Below are positions 19,116-27,971 of a stretch of DNA of 64,000 bases, one piece after another. Both the position numbers and the translations under genes were made by a program. The notes beneath the pieces are model-generated. The model had not been told where the DNA came from. It did not search any database and saw nothing but the letters and a program-made list of their open reading frames with translations. The number at the start of each line of letters is the position of its first letter. The stretch's first letter is position 1. Origin of the DNA: Saccharopolyspora rosea (GTDB lineage Bacteria > Actinomycetota > Actinomycetes > Mycobacteriales > Pseudonocardiaceae); contig NZ_CP102826.1 in assembly GCF_025643595.1 (NCBI RefSeq), forward strand, positions 1,054,001 through 1,118,000, written 5' to 3'.

Positions 19116-22100
19116 ATGACCTCGAACCCCGGACAGTTGAACACCGGAAGTCAGCCGCGGACCGAAACCGAGGACGAAGCGGATGAGCCCGCGTCGAACC
19201 CCGAAGTGACCAAGAGCCGCCTGCTCGACCGGGCGGCGGAGTCCGCGCCCGAGCTGGCCCAACTGCTTCGCACCTACTACCGCCACGTGCCCGCCGACGA
19301 GCTCGTCGACGACGAGCCGGGCGACCTGGTGGGCGCGCTCCGCTCGCACCACGACCTCGCGTCGCACCGGGTCGCCGGACGCCCCGTGGTGCACATCTTC
19401 AACCCGAACCGCGCCGCCGACGGCTGGGAGAGCGCGGCCACCGTGGTGCAGATCGTCACCGACGACATGCCGTACCTGGTCGACTCGGTGGTCGCCGAGC
19501 TGGGCCGCGACGACGCCCAGGTGCAGCGCATCATCCACCCGATCCTCGTGGTCCGCCGCGACGTCGCCGGTGAGCTGCTGGAGGTGCTGCCCGCCGCCGA
19601 CCCGGCCGCGCCGCCCGCGGACGCGATGGCCGAGAGCTGGATGTTCATCGAGGTCGACCAGGTGGTCGACGAGGACCGGCTGGGCGCCCTGCGGCAGGGG
19701 CTGAACAACGTGCTCAACGACGTCCGGGAGGTCGTCGAGGACAGCGAGCGGATGCACGCCACCGCCCGGGCGCTGGCCGACGAGCTGGAGAAGACCCCGC
19801 CGCCGCTGCCCAGCGAGGACGTCCACGACGGGGCGGAGCTGCTGCGGTGGCTGGCCAACGGCCACTTCACCTTCCTCGGCTACCGGCACTACGAGCTCGT
19901 CGACGGCGACGAGCCAGGATTGCAGGCCGTGCTCGCCTCCGGCCTGGGCGTGCTGCGCAGCGACAGCGTCGCCGCCCGGTCGCTGAGCGCCGGGCCGGAC
20001 GCCCGCGCCACCGCGCTGTCCCCTGACCTGCTGGTGCTCACCCAGTCCAGCGCACCGTCCACGGTGCACCGCCCGGTGCACCCCTACTACGTCGGGGTCA
20101 AGACCTTCGACGAGGCGGGCCGGGTCACCGGCGAGCACCGCTTCCTCGGGCTGCTCACCACCACCGCGCTGCACGAGGACGTGCTGGACATCCCGTTCAT
20201 CGAGCGCCGGGTCCGGGACGTCATCCACCGCGCCGGGTTCCCGCTGGAGTCCTACTCCGGGCAGCGGATGCTGGAGGAGATCCAGAACTACCCGCGCACC
20301 GAGCTGTTCTCCACCGACCCGGAGACGCTGCAGGACACCATCACCGGCGTGCTCGCCCTGGCCGAGCGCCGCAAGCTCCGGCTGTTCCTGCGCCGCGACC
20401 CGTACGGCCGGTACTTCTCCTGCCTGGTGTACCTGCCGCGCGACCGCTACACCACGAGTTCCCGGCTGGCCATGCAGGAGGTGCTGATCGACGAGCTCGG
20501 CGGCACCGGCCTGGAGTACAGCACGCGGGTGGGCGAGTCGACGCTGGCGCGGGTGCACTTCGTGGTGCACACCGAACCGGACGAGGTGGTGGAACCGGAC
20601 GTCGCCCGCATCCAGCGGCGGCTCGCCGGGGCCATCCACACCTGGGACGACCGGTTGACCGAGGTGGTCGACGCCGAGCTGTGCGACTCGCGCCGGAACG
20701 GGTACCGGGTGCGCAGCGGCTCGGAGGAGATCAGCCAGATCGCGCAGCGCTACGCGGGCTACTTCCCGGAGGCGTACAAGGAGGACTTCTCCGCCGACGA
20801 GGGCCTGCTCGACCTGCGCCGCCTGGAGTCCCTGTCCGGGGCCCGCGACCTGCGGATGCTGTTCTACACGCCGCGCGACGCCGCGCCCGGTGAGCGGCGC
20901 TTCAAGATCTACGTCAGCGGCGGGCGGGTCATCCTCTCGCGGGTCCTGCCGGTGCTGCAGAGCATGGGCGTCGAGGTCGTCGACGAGCGGCCGTACGAGA
21001 TCCTCACCGACGACGACACCCGCTACTGGATCTACGACTTCGGCCTGCGGCTGGAACCCGGGCTGCTCGACACCGGCGGCCCGGAGCGCCTGGACACGCT
21101 GCGGGAGCGGTTCGAGGACGCCTTCCGCGCCGCGTGGCAGGGCGACGCCGAGGTCGACCGGTTCAACGCGCTCGTGCTGCGCGCCGGGCTCACCTGGCGG
21201 CAGGCCGCCGTGCTGCGCGCCTACGCCAAGTACCTGCGCCAGGTCGGCATCGCCTACAGCCAGGACTACATCGAGGACGCCATCCTCGCGCACACCACCA
21301 CCACGGTGGCGCTGGCCAGGCTGTTCGAGACCCGGTTCGACCCGGCGCTGCCCGCAGAGGAGCGCGCGGGCCGGGAGGCGGACCTGGTCGCCGAGATCGG
21401 CAAGCTGATCGACGACGTCACCAGCCTGGACGCCGACCGCATCCTGCGCAGCTACCTCAGCTTGATCCAGGCCACGCTGCGCACGAACTTCTACGTCTCC
21501 GGCGAGCAGGGCCCGCGCCCGTACCTGGCGCTGAAGCTGGAGCCCAAGGAGATCCCGGGGCTTCCCGAACCGCGGCCGCAGTTCGAGATCTTCGTGTACT
21601 CCCCGCGCATGGAGGGCGTGCACCTGCGGTTCGGCTCGGTCGCGCGCGGTGGTCTGCGCTGGTCGGACCGCCGGGAGGACTTCCGCACCGAGATCCTGGG
21701 CCTGGTCAAGGCGCAGGCGGTGAAGAACGCGGTGATCGTGCCGCTGGGCGCCAAGGGCGGTTTCGTGGTCAAGCGGCCGCCGACGCCGACCGGTGACCCG
21801 GCCGCGGACCGCGAGGCGAGCCTGAACGAGGGCATCGCCTGCTACCGGATGTTCATCTCCGGCCTGCTGGACCTCACCGACAACCTGGTCGGCGGGCAGG
21901 TCGCGCCGCCGCCGGACGTGGTGCGCCACGACGGCGACGACACCTACCTGGTGGTGGCCGCGGACAAGGGCACCGCGTCGTTCTCCGACATCGCCAACGA
22001 CGTCGCCAAGTCCTACGGATTCTGGCTCGGCGACGCGTTCGCCTCCGGCGGCTCGGTCGGCTACGACCACAAGGCGATGGGCATCACCGCCAAGGGCGCC

Positions 22101-24083
22101 TGGGAGAGCGTGCGGCGGCACTTCCGCGAACTGGACGTCGACACCCAGAGCCAGGACTTCACGGTCATCGGCATCGGGGACATGGGCGGTGACGTGTTCG
22201 GCAACGGCATGCTGCTGTCCGAGCACATCAAGCTCGTCGCCGCGTTCAACCACATGCACGTGTTCATCGACCCCGACCCGGACCCGGCGGTGTCGTACGC
22301 GGAGCGCAAGCGGCTGTTCGAGCGGCCCCGCTCGACGTGGGACGACTACGACCGCACCAAGATCAGCGCCGGTGGCGGCGTGTGGTCCCGGTCGCTGAAG
22401 TCGATCCCGCTGAACCCGGAGATCCGGCGCGCGCTGGGCATCGACGAGTCGGTGGCGCAACTGTCCCCGGCCGAGCTGATCAAGGCCATCCTGCAGGCGC
22501 CGTTGGACCTGCTCTGGAACGGCGGCATCGGCACCTACGTCAAGGCCTCCACCGAGACGCACGCCGACGTCGGCGACAAGGCCAACGACGCGGTGCGCGT
22601 CAACGGCGCGGACCTGCGCGCCAAGGTCGTCGGCGAGGGCGGCAACCTCGGTCTGACCCAGCTGGGCCGCATCGAGTTCGCCCGCGCGGGCGGCAAGGTC
22701 AACACCGACGCGCTGGACAACTCCGCGGGCGTGGACTGCTCCGACCACGAGGTCAACATCAAGATCCTGCTGGACAGCCTGGTCGCCGACGGCAAGCTGA
22801 CCGGCGAGCAGCGCAACCAGCTGCTGGCGGAGATGACCGACGAGGTCGGCGAGCTGGTGCTGGCCGACAACCACCGGCAGAACGCGGTGCTGGGCATCTC
22901 GCGGGCGCACGCCGCGGCGATGGTGTCGGTGCACGCCCGCCAGGTGAGCGCGCTGGAGAAGAACACCGGGCTGGACCGCGAGCTGGAGGCGCTGCCCACC
23001 GCCAAGGAGTTCCGCGAGCGGGAGAAGAACGGCGAGGGCCTCAGCTCGCCCGAGCTGGCCACGCTCATGGCGCACGTCAAGCTGTCGCTGAAGCGGGACG
23101 TGCTGGCCAGCGGGCTGCCGGACACCGAGGCGTTCAGCAGCCGGCTGCCGGAGTACTTCCCGAAGCCGCTGCGGGAGCGCTACGGCGACGCGATCGCCGC
23201 GCACCCGCTGCGCCGCGAGATCATCACGACGCTGCTGGTCAACGAGATGGTGGACGGCGGCGGCATCTCCTTCGCCTACCGGCTGGCCGAGGAGATCAGC
23301 GCCTCGAGCACCGACGCGGTGCGCGCCTTCGCGGTGGTCACCACCGTCTACGACCTGCACTCGCTGTGGCAGCAGATCGACGACCTGGGCGGTTCGGTGC
23401 CGAGCTCGGTGGCCGACGAGCTGGTGCTGGAGAGCCGCCGGCTGCTGGACCGGGCGGCGCGGTGGATGCTGAACAACCGGCCGCAGCCGCTGGCCATCGG
23501 GGCCGAGATCGCGCGTTTCCGGCCGGTGGTCGAGGAGCTGTCCGGTTCGGTGCGCGGGCTGCTGCGCGGCCGGGCGGCCGAGGGCGCCACCCGGATGATC
23601 GAGCGGTGGACGGCGGCCGGGGTCCCGCTGGAGCTGGCCGAGCGGGTCGGCACCCTGCTGGACTCCTTCGCGCTGCTGGACATCCGCGAGATCGCCGAAC
23701 TGGCCGAGCGCGACGCCGGGGTGAACGCCGAGCGGAGCCCGCGGGAGAGCGCGGACCTGTACTACACGCTCGCCGAGCACCTCGACGTGGAGCGGATGCT
23801 GCTGGCGGTCAACGAGCTGGAGCGCGGGAACCGGTGGCACGCGCTGGCCCGGTTGGCGCTGCGAGATGATTTCTACGCATCGCTGCGCGCGATCACCATC
23901 GACGTCCTGCGGACCAGCGACCCGGGTGAGGACTCGGAGCAGAAGATCGCCCACTGGGCGTCGGCGAACGAGTCGCGCTTGGCGCGGGCCGCGTCGGCGC
24001 TGGAGCAGATCAAGAGCTCCGGGCGGCTCGACCTGGCCACGCTCTCGGTGGCCGCGCGTCAGCTGCGCAGCATGGTCCGGTGA
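19116..24083 (+). CDS. gdh: NAD-specific glutamate dehydrogenase, giant (180-kDa) class
   Basis: A 1655-residue enzyme of the L_180 class that oxidatively deaminates glutamate to 2-oxoglutarate with NAD. The length matches the class (about 1600-1650). The catalytic core in the middle contains RGGLRWSDRREDFRTE, QAVKNAVIVPLGAKGGF with the active-site lysine, and the dinucleotide region VIGIGDMGGDVFGNGML; long N- and C-terminal regulatory domains flank it. In actinobacteria the class can be controlled by forkhead-associated regulators such as GarA. The upstream 145 bp contains the likely promoter. A thioesterase gene follows in the same direction after 64 bp. Confidence 0.97.
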   Translation: MTSNPGQLNTGSQPRTETEDEADEPASNPEVTKSRLLDRAAESAPELAQLLRTYYRHVPADELVDDEPGDLVGALRSHHDLASHRVAGRPVVHIFNPNRAADGWESAATVVQIVTDDMPYLVDSVVAELGRDDAQVQRIIHPILVVRRDVAGELLEVLPAADPAAPPADAMAESWMFIEVDQVVDEDRLGALRQGLNNVLNDVREVVEDSERMHATARALADELEKTPPPLPSEDVHDGAELLRWLANGHFTFLGYRHYELVDGDEPGLQAVLASGLGVLRSDSVAARSLSAGPDARATALSPDLLVLTQSSAPSTVHRPVHPYYVGVKTFDEAGRVTGEHRFLGLLTTTALHEDVLDIPFIERRVRDVIHRAGFPLESYSGQRMLEEIQNYPRTELFSTDPETLQDTITGVLALAERRKLRLFLRRDPYGRYFSCLVYLPRDRYTTSSRLAMQEVLIDELGGTGLEYSTRVGESTLARVHFVVHTEPDEVVEPDVARIQRRLAGAIHTWDDRLTEVVDAELCDSRRNGYRVRSGSEEISQIAQRYAGYFPEAYKEDFSADEGLLDLRRLESLSGARDLRMLFYTPRDAAPGERRFKIYVSGGRVILSRVLPVLQSMGVEVVDERPYEILTDDDTRYWIYDFGLRLEPGLLDTGGPERLDTLRERFEDAFRAAWQGDAEVDRFNALVLRAGLTWRQAAVLRAYAKYLRQVGIAYSQDYIEDAILAHTTTTVALARLFETRFDPALPAEERAGREADLVAEIGKLIDDVTSLDADRILRSYLSLIQATLRTNFYVSGEQGPRPYLALKLEPKEIPGLPEPRPQFEIFVYSPRMEGVHLRFGSVARGGLRWSDRREDFRTEILGLVKAQAVKNAVIVPLGAKGGFVVKRPPTPTGDPAADREASLNEGIACYRMFISGLLDLTDNLVGGQVAPPPDVVRHDGDDTYLVVAADKGTASFSDIANDVAKSYGFWLGDAFASGGSVGYDHKAMGITAKGAWESVRRHFRELDVDTQSQDFTVIGIGDMGGDVFGNGMLLSEHIKLVAAFNHMHVFIDPDPDPAVSYAERKRLFERPRSTWDDYDRTKISAGGGVWSRSLKSIPLNPEIRRALGIDESVAQLSPAELIKAILQAPLDLLWNGGIGTYVKASTETHADVGDKANDAVRVNGADLRAKVVGEGGNLGLTQLGRIEFARAGGKVNTDALDNSAGVDCSDHEVNIKILLDSLVADGKLTGEQRNQLLAEMTDEVGELVLADNHRQNAVLGISRAHAAAMVSVHARQVSALEKNTGLDRELEALPTAKEFREREKNGEGLSSPELATLMAHVKLSLKRDVLASGLPDTEAFSSRLPEYFPKPLRERYGDAIAAHPLRREIITTLLVNEMVDGGGISFAYRLAEEISASSTDAVRAFAVVTTVYDLHSLWQQIDDLGGSVPSSVADELVLESRRLLDRAARWMLNNRPQPLAIGAEIARFRPVVEELSGSVRGLLRGRAAEGATRMIERWTAAGVPLELAERVGTLLDSFALLDIREIAELAERDAGVNAERSPRESADLYYTLAEHLDVERMLLAVNELERGNRWHALARLALRDDFYASLRAITIDVLRTSDPGEDSEQKIAHWASANESRLARAASALEQIKSSGRLDLATLSVAARQLRSMVR

Positions 24084-24147
24084 AGTGTGCCGGGTGGCCC
24101 GCGGGCGACCGCGGGCCACCCGGGCAGCAGGAAGGGAGCTGGCGCCC

Positions 24148-24576
24148 GTGGGCGCGTTCGTAGCAGAGGTGGCCCTGCGCTGGTCCGACATGGACGCGTT
24201 CGGGCACGTCAACCACGCCCGGACGATCACGCTGCTGGAGGAGGCGCGCGCCGAGCTGCTGTTCACCGAGGCCGAGCGGCGGGGCCTGCTCGGCATGGCC
24301 GAGGGCATGGTGGTGGCGCGGGTCGTGGTCGACTACCACAGCCCGCTGGTCTACAAGGCGAAGTCGCTGCAGGTGCAGATGTCGGTGCGCGACCTGAAGG
24401 CGGCGTCGTTCGTCGTCGACTACACCGCGTTCGCGCAGGAAGCGGTGGCCACCGCGGAGACCCTGATGGTGCCGTACGACCTGCGTGCCGGGCGGCCGCG
24501 GCGCCTGACCGCCGAGGAGCGGGACTTCCTCGCGGAGTGGCAGCTGGACCCGGCGGCGGAGTCCTCCCGTGCCTGA
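24148..24576 (+). CDS. Acyl-CoA thioesterase, 4HBT hotdog fold
   Basis: A 142-residue single-hotdog protein of the 4-hydroxybenzoyl-CoA thioesterase/YbgC type. RWSDMDAFGHVNHARTITLLEE near the N-terminus contains the catalytic Asp and the HxN active-site loop. It hydrolyses acyl-CoA thioesters; chain-length preference cannot be told. GTG 24148 follows a GAAGGGAG sequence. The stop overlaps the next gene by eight bases, so the pair is coupled. The gene order gdh - thioesterase - hypothetical is, from memory, conserved in mycobacteria. Confidence 0.88.
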   Translation: MGAFVAEVALRWSDMDAFGHVNHARTITLLEEARAELLFTEAERRGLLGMAEGMVVARVVVDYHSPLVYKAKSLQVQMSVRDLKAASFVVDYTAFAQEAVATAETLMVPYDLRAGRPRRLTAEERDFLAEWQLDPAAESSRA

Positions 24577-25210
24577 GCTGCGGATGCCCGACGCGGTCGA
24601 ACGCGAGGACCTGGGGGCGTTCGTGGCCCGTGCGGTGCGCCTGGACGGGCAGGCGCTGGTGCGGTTGCGCAACCGCGAGGGCACGGGCCGGCTGGACGTG
24701 TGGGCGGCCACGCCGTTCGACGCGCTGTGCACCCGGTCCGTGGAGGGCGAGGTCGACCCGGCGGACCTGACGGTGTCCGGAAACGAGCTGCTGGCGACGT
24801 TGACCGTCGCGGGTGGCCCGGCGATGGACCCGGGGCCGCCGCGCGACCTGATGTGGCGCTCGGAGCTGCCGCCGTCCTCGGGGTGGCGGCGTGTGGACGA
24901 CCTCCCGGCGAAGGTCGTGGGGGAGGTCGCCGAGCGCGGCATCGACGTGGCCAAGGAGAACGTCGGCCCGAAGGGCACGCCGCCGGCGTCGCTGCTGGAC
25001 CAGGAGGTCTTCACGGTCTCCGGGGCGGGCTTCGAGGTGAAGGTGCCGCTGCGCTGCCTGTTCGTGCTGTCCGGCATGGGTTTCCTGGTCACCGACCCGC
25101 CGGAGTCCGAAGTGGTCCGGGTGAGCGCCACGGATTCCTGGCTGCGCCTGGACTCTCGCTACGGCGCGGTGGTCCGCCGCCGACACGCGTTGCTGCCGCT
25201 GTTGGTCTGA
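24569..25210 (+). CDS. Conserved actinobacterial hypothetical protein (213 aa)
   Basis: A soluble protein of 213 residues with no family I can name. It contains ARAVRLDGQALVRLR near residue 20, a GRLDVWAATPFDALCTR segment near residue 38 and a C-terminal RRRHALLPLL. The GTG start lies inside the end of the thioesterase gene, indicating translational coupling. Size and position correspond to the hypothetical next to the thioesterase and gdh in mycobacteria (Rv2474c region, from memory). Function unknown. Confidence 0.75.
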   Translation: MPELRMPDAVEREDLGAFVARAVRLDGQALVRLRNREGTGRLDVWAATPFDALCTRSVEGEVDPADLTVSGNELLATLTVAGGPAMDPGPPRDLMWRSELPPSSGWRRVDDLPAKVVGEVAERGIDVAKENVGPKGTPPASLLDQEVFTVSGAGFEVKVPLRCLFVLSGMGFLVTDPPESEVVRVSATDSWLRLDSRYGAVVRRRHALLPLLV

Positions 25211-25215
25211 CCGGT

Positions 25216-25809
25216 TCAGCTCTGCACGAGGCGGAGCGAGACGTAGTGGTGGATGCCGGTCCACCGGGTGTGGCGGACCTTCGTGCGCGCGTACTCGCGG
25301 AAGCCGAGCTTCTCGTACAGCCGCAGAGCGGGTTCGTTGGTGTCGGCGACCTCGACCAGCAGGTACTCGCGGTACTGCGGCAGGGCGAGGAGGTGCTGCA
25401 GGAGCGCCTTCGCGACGCCCTGGCCGCGGAACCGCGTCGCGGAAGCGACGAACTCGAGGGACGCGGTGCCCTCCACCGGGTGGGGCAGGGCCTCGGTGAA
25501 CGTGCGTCGGAAGACCGCGCCCGCCACGGTCCCCTTGACCGGGCCCAGGTGCCTGCGCAGTTCCGCCGGGTCGCAGCGCAGCGACCGCTGTCGCCCGTCG
25601 GTGCAGGCGGCGATGGCCCCGGGTTCCCCGTCGACCAGCGCCACGTGGAACACGTCGAGGACCAGCGCGTGCGCGAGGGCGTCGGTGAGGGTGCGCGGGT
25701 CCTTGCTGAAGAAGGAGAAGTCGGGGCCGAAGCCGTCGACGAAGACCTCGGTGATCGGCCGCCGGTAGCTCTCGCCCAGGTCCGCGGCTCGTGCGACCTC
25801 GATCGTCAC
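25216..25809 (-). CDS. GNAT family N-acetyltransferase
   Basis: A 197-residue protein with the GNAT fold. Motif A is RFRGQGVAKALLQHLLAL near residue 135 and motif B is TNEPALRLYEKLGFREYART near 168, binding acetyl-CoA. The acceptor is unknown. GTG 25809 overlaps the stop of the upstream TetR gene by four bases, so the two form a coupled operon and the acetyltransferase is probably controlled by that repressor. It is convergent with the hypothetical gene at 24569-25210, with a five-base gap. Confidence 0.88.
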   Translation of the reverse strand: MTIEVARAADLGESYRRPITEVFVDGFGPDFSFFSKDPRTLTDALAHALVLDVFHVALVDGEPGAIAACTDGRQRSLRCDPAELRRHLGPVKGTVAGAVFRRTFTEALPHPVEGTASLEFVASATRFRGQGVAKALLQHLLALPQYREYLLVEVADTNEPALRLYEKLGFREYARTKVRHTRWTGIHHYVSLRLVQS

Positions 25810-26504
25810 GGGGTTCCTCCGGCTCGTCGGGTGATGAGCGCGTGCACGCCGTCCAGCAGGAGGTCCAGCCCGAAGGCGAAGTCGGCGTCCTCGGCCCACT
25901 GCTCGGCGCGGCCGAACGCGCCCGCGTGCACGGCGGCGTGCAGCGCCGGGTGGCCGTGCTCGTCGAGGACGCGGGCGAGGACGTCGGCGTAGCCGCGGGG
26001 CCCGGCACCGCCGACGGCGCCGTCCAGGCCGAGGGCGAGGGTGGCGCTGCTCCGGGCGTAGCCGGACAGGGCAGTGGCGATGTTGACGCCCTCCCCGGCG
26101 TCGAGACCGGTGCCGTCCAGCGCGGCGAGCGCCCGGTCGAGCCAGCGCAGCGCGCGCGGTCCGGCCGGCGGGACGGTCGGCGCGGCGCTGAGCAGCCAGG
26201 GGTGGGTGAGGAGGGCGTCGCGCTGGGCGCGGGTCCAGGTGGTGAGGTACTCGCGCCACGGCGCGCCACCGGGCTCGGGCGGTTCCGGCACGGCGGCGTC
26301 GGCCATCGCGGTCAGCAGGTCGTCCTTGCTGCCGACGTAGCCGTACAGCGTCATCGGCGACACGCCGATCCGGGCGGCGACACTGCTCATCCGCACGCCG
26401 CCCAGGCCCTCGGCGTCGGCGATCTCGATGGCGGCCGCGGTGATCTGCGCGAGGCTCAGGCCGCGTCGTGGTCCGCGGCGGGGTGCGGGTTCCCGACCCC
26501 ACAT
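25806..26504 (-). CDS. TetR family transcriptional regulator
   Basis: A repressor with an N-terminal helix-turn-helix (ITAAAIEIADAEGLGGVRMSSVAARIGVS, then MTLYGYVGSKDDLL) and a C-terminal ligand domain of the TetR_C type. The frame stays open to a GTG at 26582. However, a 37-bp palindrome that looks like the operator is centred exactly on 26582, so the true start should lie downstream; I use ATG 26504, which gives 232 residues, although it has no clear ribosome site. It should autoregulate and control the overlapping GNAT gene. Confidence 0.85.
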   Translation of the reverse strand: MWGREPAPRRGPRRGLSLAQITAAAIEIADAEGLGGVRMSSVAARIGVSPMTLYGYVGSKDDLLTAMADAAVPEPPEPGGAPWREYLTTWTRAQRDALLTHPWLLSAAPTVPPAGPRALRWLDRALAALDGTGLDAGEGVNIATALSGYARSSATLALGLDGAVGGAGPRGYADVLARVLDEHGHPALHAAVHAGAFGRAEQWAEDADFAFGLDLLLDGVHALITRRAGGTP

Positions 26505-26837
26505 CCGGGCGAGGACCGCGGGCAGCTCCGGTTCCCCGTCGATGACGCACCTCCAGGAGAAGAAACACCGTACAGCGTACACTGTACGACGTACGGTGTT
26601 CTGGGGGAAGTGCGTCGGTCCCGCTCATCGGCGGCGAGGGCGTCCCCGTGGTCGACCGCGTTCGGTCGGGCGACGGTGGGTGGGGCGGCGCCCGCACCAG
26701 CGCACGGGGTCGGCCTCGAGTCCACGTCGGACGCCATCGGAGCGGGAAGGTTGTGATGAGCGGCGGCCCGGAACCCGGTCGGTGTCACGGGTTCCGGGCG
26801 CCGTTGTGGTGTCCGTGCCCGACAACCGGTGTGGAGC
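26505..26837. other. Intergenic region with TetR operator
   Basis: About 330 bp. The left part holds the 26564-26600 palindrome. To its right, GGGGGAAG followed by GTG at 26611 opens a 48-codon frame with no family resemblance, which I do not call. Nothing else is recognisable. Confidence 0.5.
26564..26600. promoter_or_regulatory. 37-bp palindromic operator of the TetR regulator
   Basis: Outer arms AACACCGTAC (26564-26573) and GTACGGTGTT (26591-26600) are perfectly complementary. An inner pair CGTACA / TGTACG shares the same centre at 26582, so only two base pairs of the whole symmetric site are mismatched. Size and nested half-sites fit two TetR dimers. It lies just upstream of the regulator. 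Confidence 0.75.
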
Positions 26838-27161
26838 TCACCGCTGGTGCGTGGACTCCACTGTGTACAGGTGCGGTTCGTAGCGCTCCGCGACCTCGGC
26901 CGCCTGCCGCACGTGCTTCTGCGCCTCGGGGTTCTCGAGCATCGCGTGGAAGTCGTCCGCGGAGCGCCACTGGGCGTAGTTGACCACCTTGCCGCCGTCG
27001 GTGCTGGCGTGGATGTTGGCCGAGATGAAGCCCGGCAGGTGCTGCATGACCTCCTCGGTGGCGCGCGTCAGCAGGTCGGTGAGTTCGCGCTGCCGGTCGG
27101 GCTGGACGGTGAAGACGTTGATCAGCGTGGCGATCGGGGCGTCGGTCGAGATGGTGGTCAT
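26838..27161 (-). CDS. Antibiotic biosynthesis monooxygenase (ABM) domain protein
   Basis: A 107-residue dimeric ferredoxin-like alpha/beta-barrel protein. INVFTVQPDRQRELTDLLTR at the N-terminus and FISANIHASTDGGKVVNYAQW in the middle are typical of ABM domains. Members are cofactor-free monooxygenases of aromatic or polyketide substrates, or heme-degrading enzymes; which applies is unknown. ATG 27161 has AAGGAG upstream. It is divergent from the MarR gene, with a 55-bp shared control region containing an inverted repeat, so it is probably the target of that regulator. Confidence 0.85.
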   Translation of the reverse strand: MTTISTDAPIATLINVFTVQPDRQRELTDLLTRATEEVMQHLPGFISANIHASTDGGKVVNYAQWRSADDFHAMLENPEAQKHVRQAAEVAERYEPHLYTVESTHQR

Positions 27162-27182
27162 CGCGAGCTCCTTTGTCAGGTT

Positions 27183-27208
27183 CCTTACATGAGCCAGTAT
27201 GTGTAAGG
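27183..27208. promoter_or_regulatory. Candidate MarR operator, CCTTACA-N12-TGTAAGG
   Basis: A perfect 7-bp inverted repeat in the 55-bp gap between divergent ABM and MarR genes, overlapping both promoters. Two direct copies of AGGTTCCT also flank it. Binding by the adjacent MarR protein is inferred from location and symmetry. Confidence 0.6.
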
Positions 27209-27216
27209 TTCCTGTC

Positions 27217-27645
27217 ATGAGTCAAGAGGACGTCCGGCATCGGGTCGGTTACCTGGTCAAGCAGGTGCAGCAGTCGTTCCACCGGGCGTGCGAGGAACGC
27301 CTCCGCCCGCTCGGCCTGTCCATGTCCCAGTACGCGGTGCTGCGTGCGCTCGCCGACGCCCCGGGAGCCCCGGCGGCCGAGCTCGCCCGCCGCACCTTCG
27401 TCACCCGCCAGTCCCTGCGGGACGTGCTCCACGGCCTCCAGGCGGCCGGGCTGGTCACCGTCGCGGACCGGCCCGCGACGGGCCGGGCGCGGCCCGTCAG
27501 CCTCACCGACCGCGGCCGGGCCGTGCTGGAGGAGGCGAACGGCGTCGTGCTCGACGTCGACGACCGCATGACGTCCGGCATCGACCCCGACGACGTCCGG
27601 AAGCTGGCGGCCCTGCTCACCACCTGCGCGGACAACCTGGCCTGA
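27217..27645 (+). CDS. MarR family transcriptional regulator
   Basis: A 142-residue winged-helix regulator. The DNA-binding region is APAAELARRTFVTRQSLRDV followed by the wing DRPATGRARPVSLTDRG (residues ~50-95), with terminal helices for dimerisation. MarR proteins usually repress a divergent gene until a phenolic or lipophilic ligand or an oxidant releases them. The divergent gene here encodes an ABM monooxygenase, making a self-contained regulator/enzyme pair. ATG 27217 was preferred over 27199 because the conserved N-terminus begins there. Confidence 0.9.
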   Translation: MSQEDVRHRVGYLVKQVQQSFHRACEERLRPLGLSMSQYAVLRALADAPGAPAAELARRTFVTRQSLRDVLHGLQAAGLVTVADRPATGRARPVSLTDRGRAVLEEANGVVLDVDDRMTSGIDPDDVRKLAALLTTCADNLA

Positions 27646-27765
27646 GCCGTCCGGCAGCAGGTGCGACCGCGCCAGCGCGCCGCCGGCGACCAGTTCGTCG
27701 AGGTCGATGTTCTGGAACGCCTCGTACGGCTCGTCGGTGGCCCGCATGATCAGCACGTGCTGCAC
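27646..27765 (-). pseudogene. Remnant of a YCII/DGPF-domain gene (N-terminus only)
   Basis: GTG 27765 is preceded by GGAGG at good distance and encodes about 25 residues (HVLIMRATDEPYEAFQNIDL) that match the start of actinobacterial YCII-related (DGPF) proteins. The homology then stops. The frame continues open only as antisense of the MarR gene, with composition unlike the family, which is normally ~110-140 residues. I read it as a gene truncated by deletion, probably when the MarR/ABM pair arrived or was rearranged. Confidence 0.5.
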
Positions 27766-27971
27766 GGTCTGCCTCCACGGGCCGTTCGGGCCCGGTCGGA
27801 CCCTCACCCACGGAGCCCACGGGGGAGCCGGGACCGGTCGGGCAACCCGGCCCGCGCGAGCGCCGGCACCGGCGCCGCCCAGGGGACGCCGCTGCGCTCC
27901 GGGCGCACGGGGCTCCGACGTCCTACCCGCCGCTGGGCGCGGTCCGCGCCGGGCCGACGCCCCCGGGGCGG

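Noticed and set aside
19023-24308. A 1761-codon open frame on the minus strand opposite glutamate dehydrogenase
   Set aside because: Shadow of a long high-GC gene; the composition is Arg/Val/Gln/His biased with no recognisable domain.
26611-26756. A 48-codon ORF right of the TetR operator with a GGGGGAAG ribosome-like site
   Set aside because: It is Arg/Ser/Ala-rich without family resemblance and too short to support on one feature.
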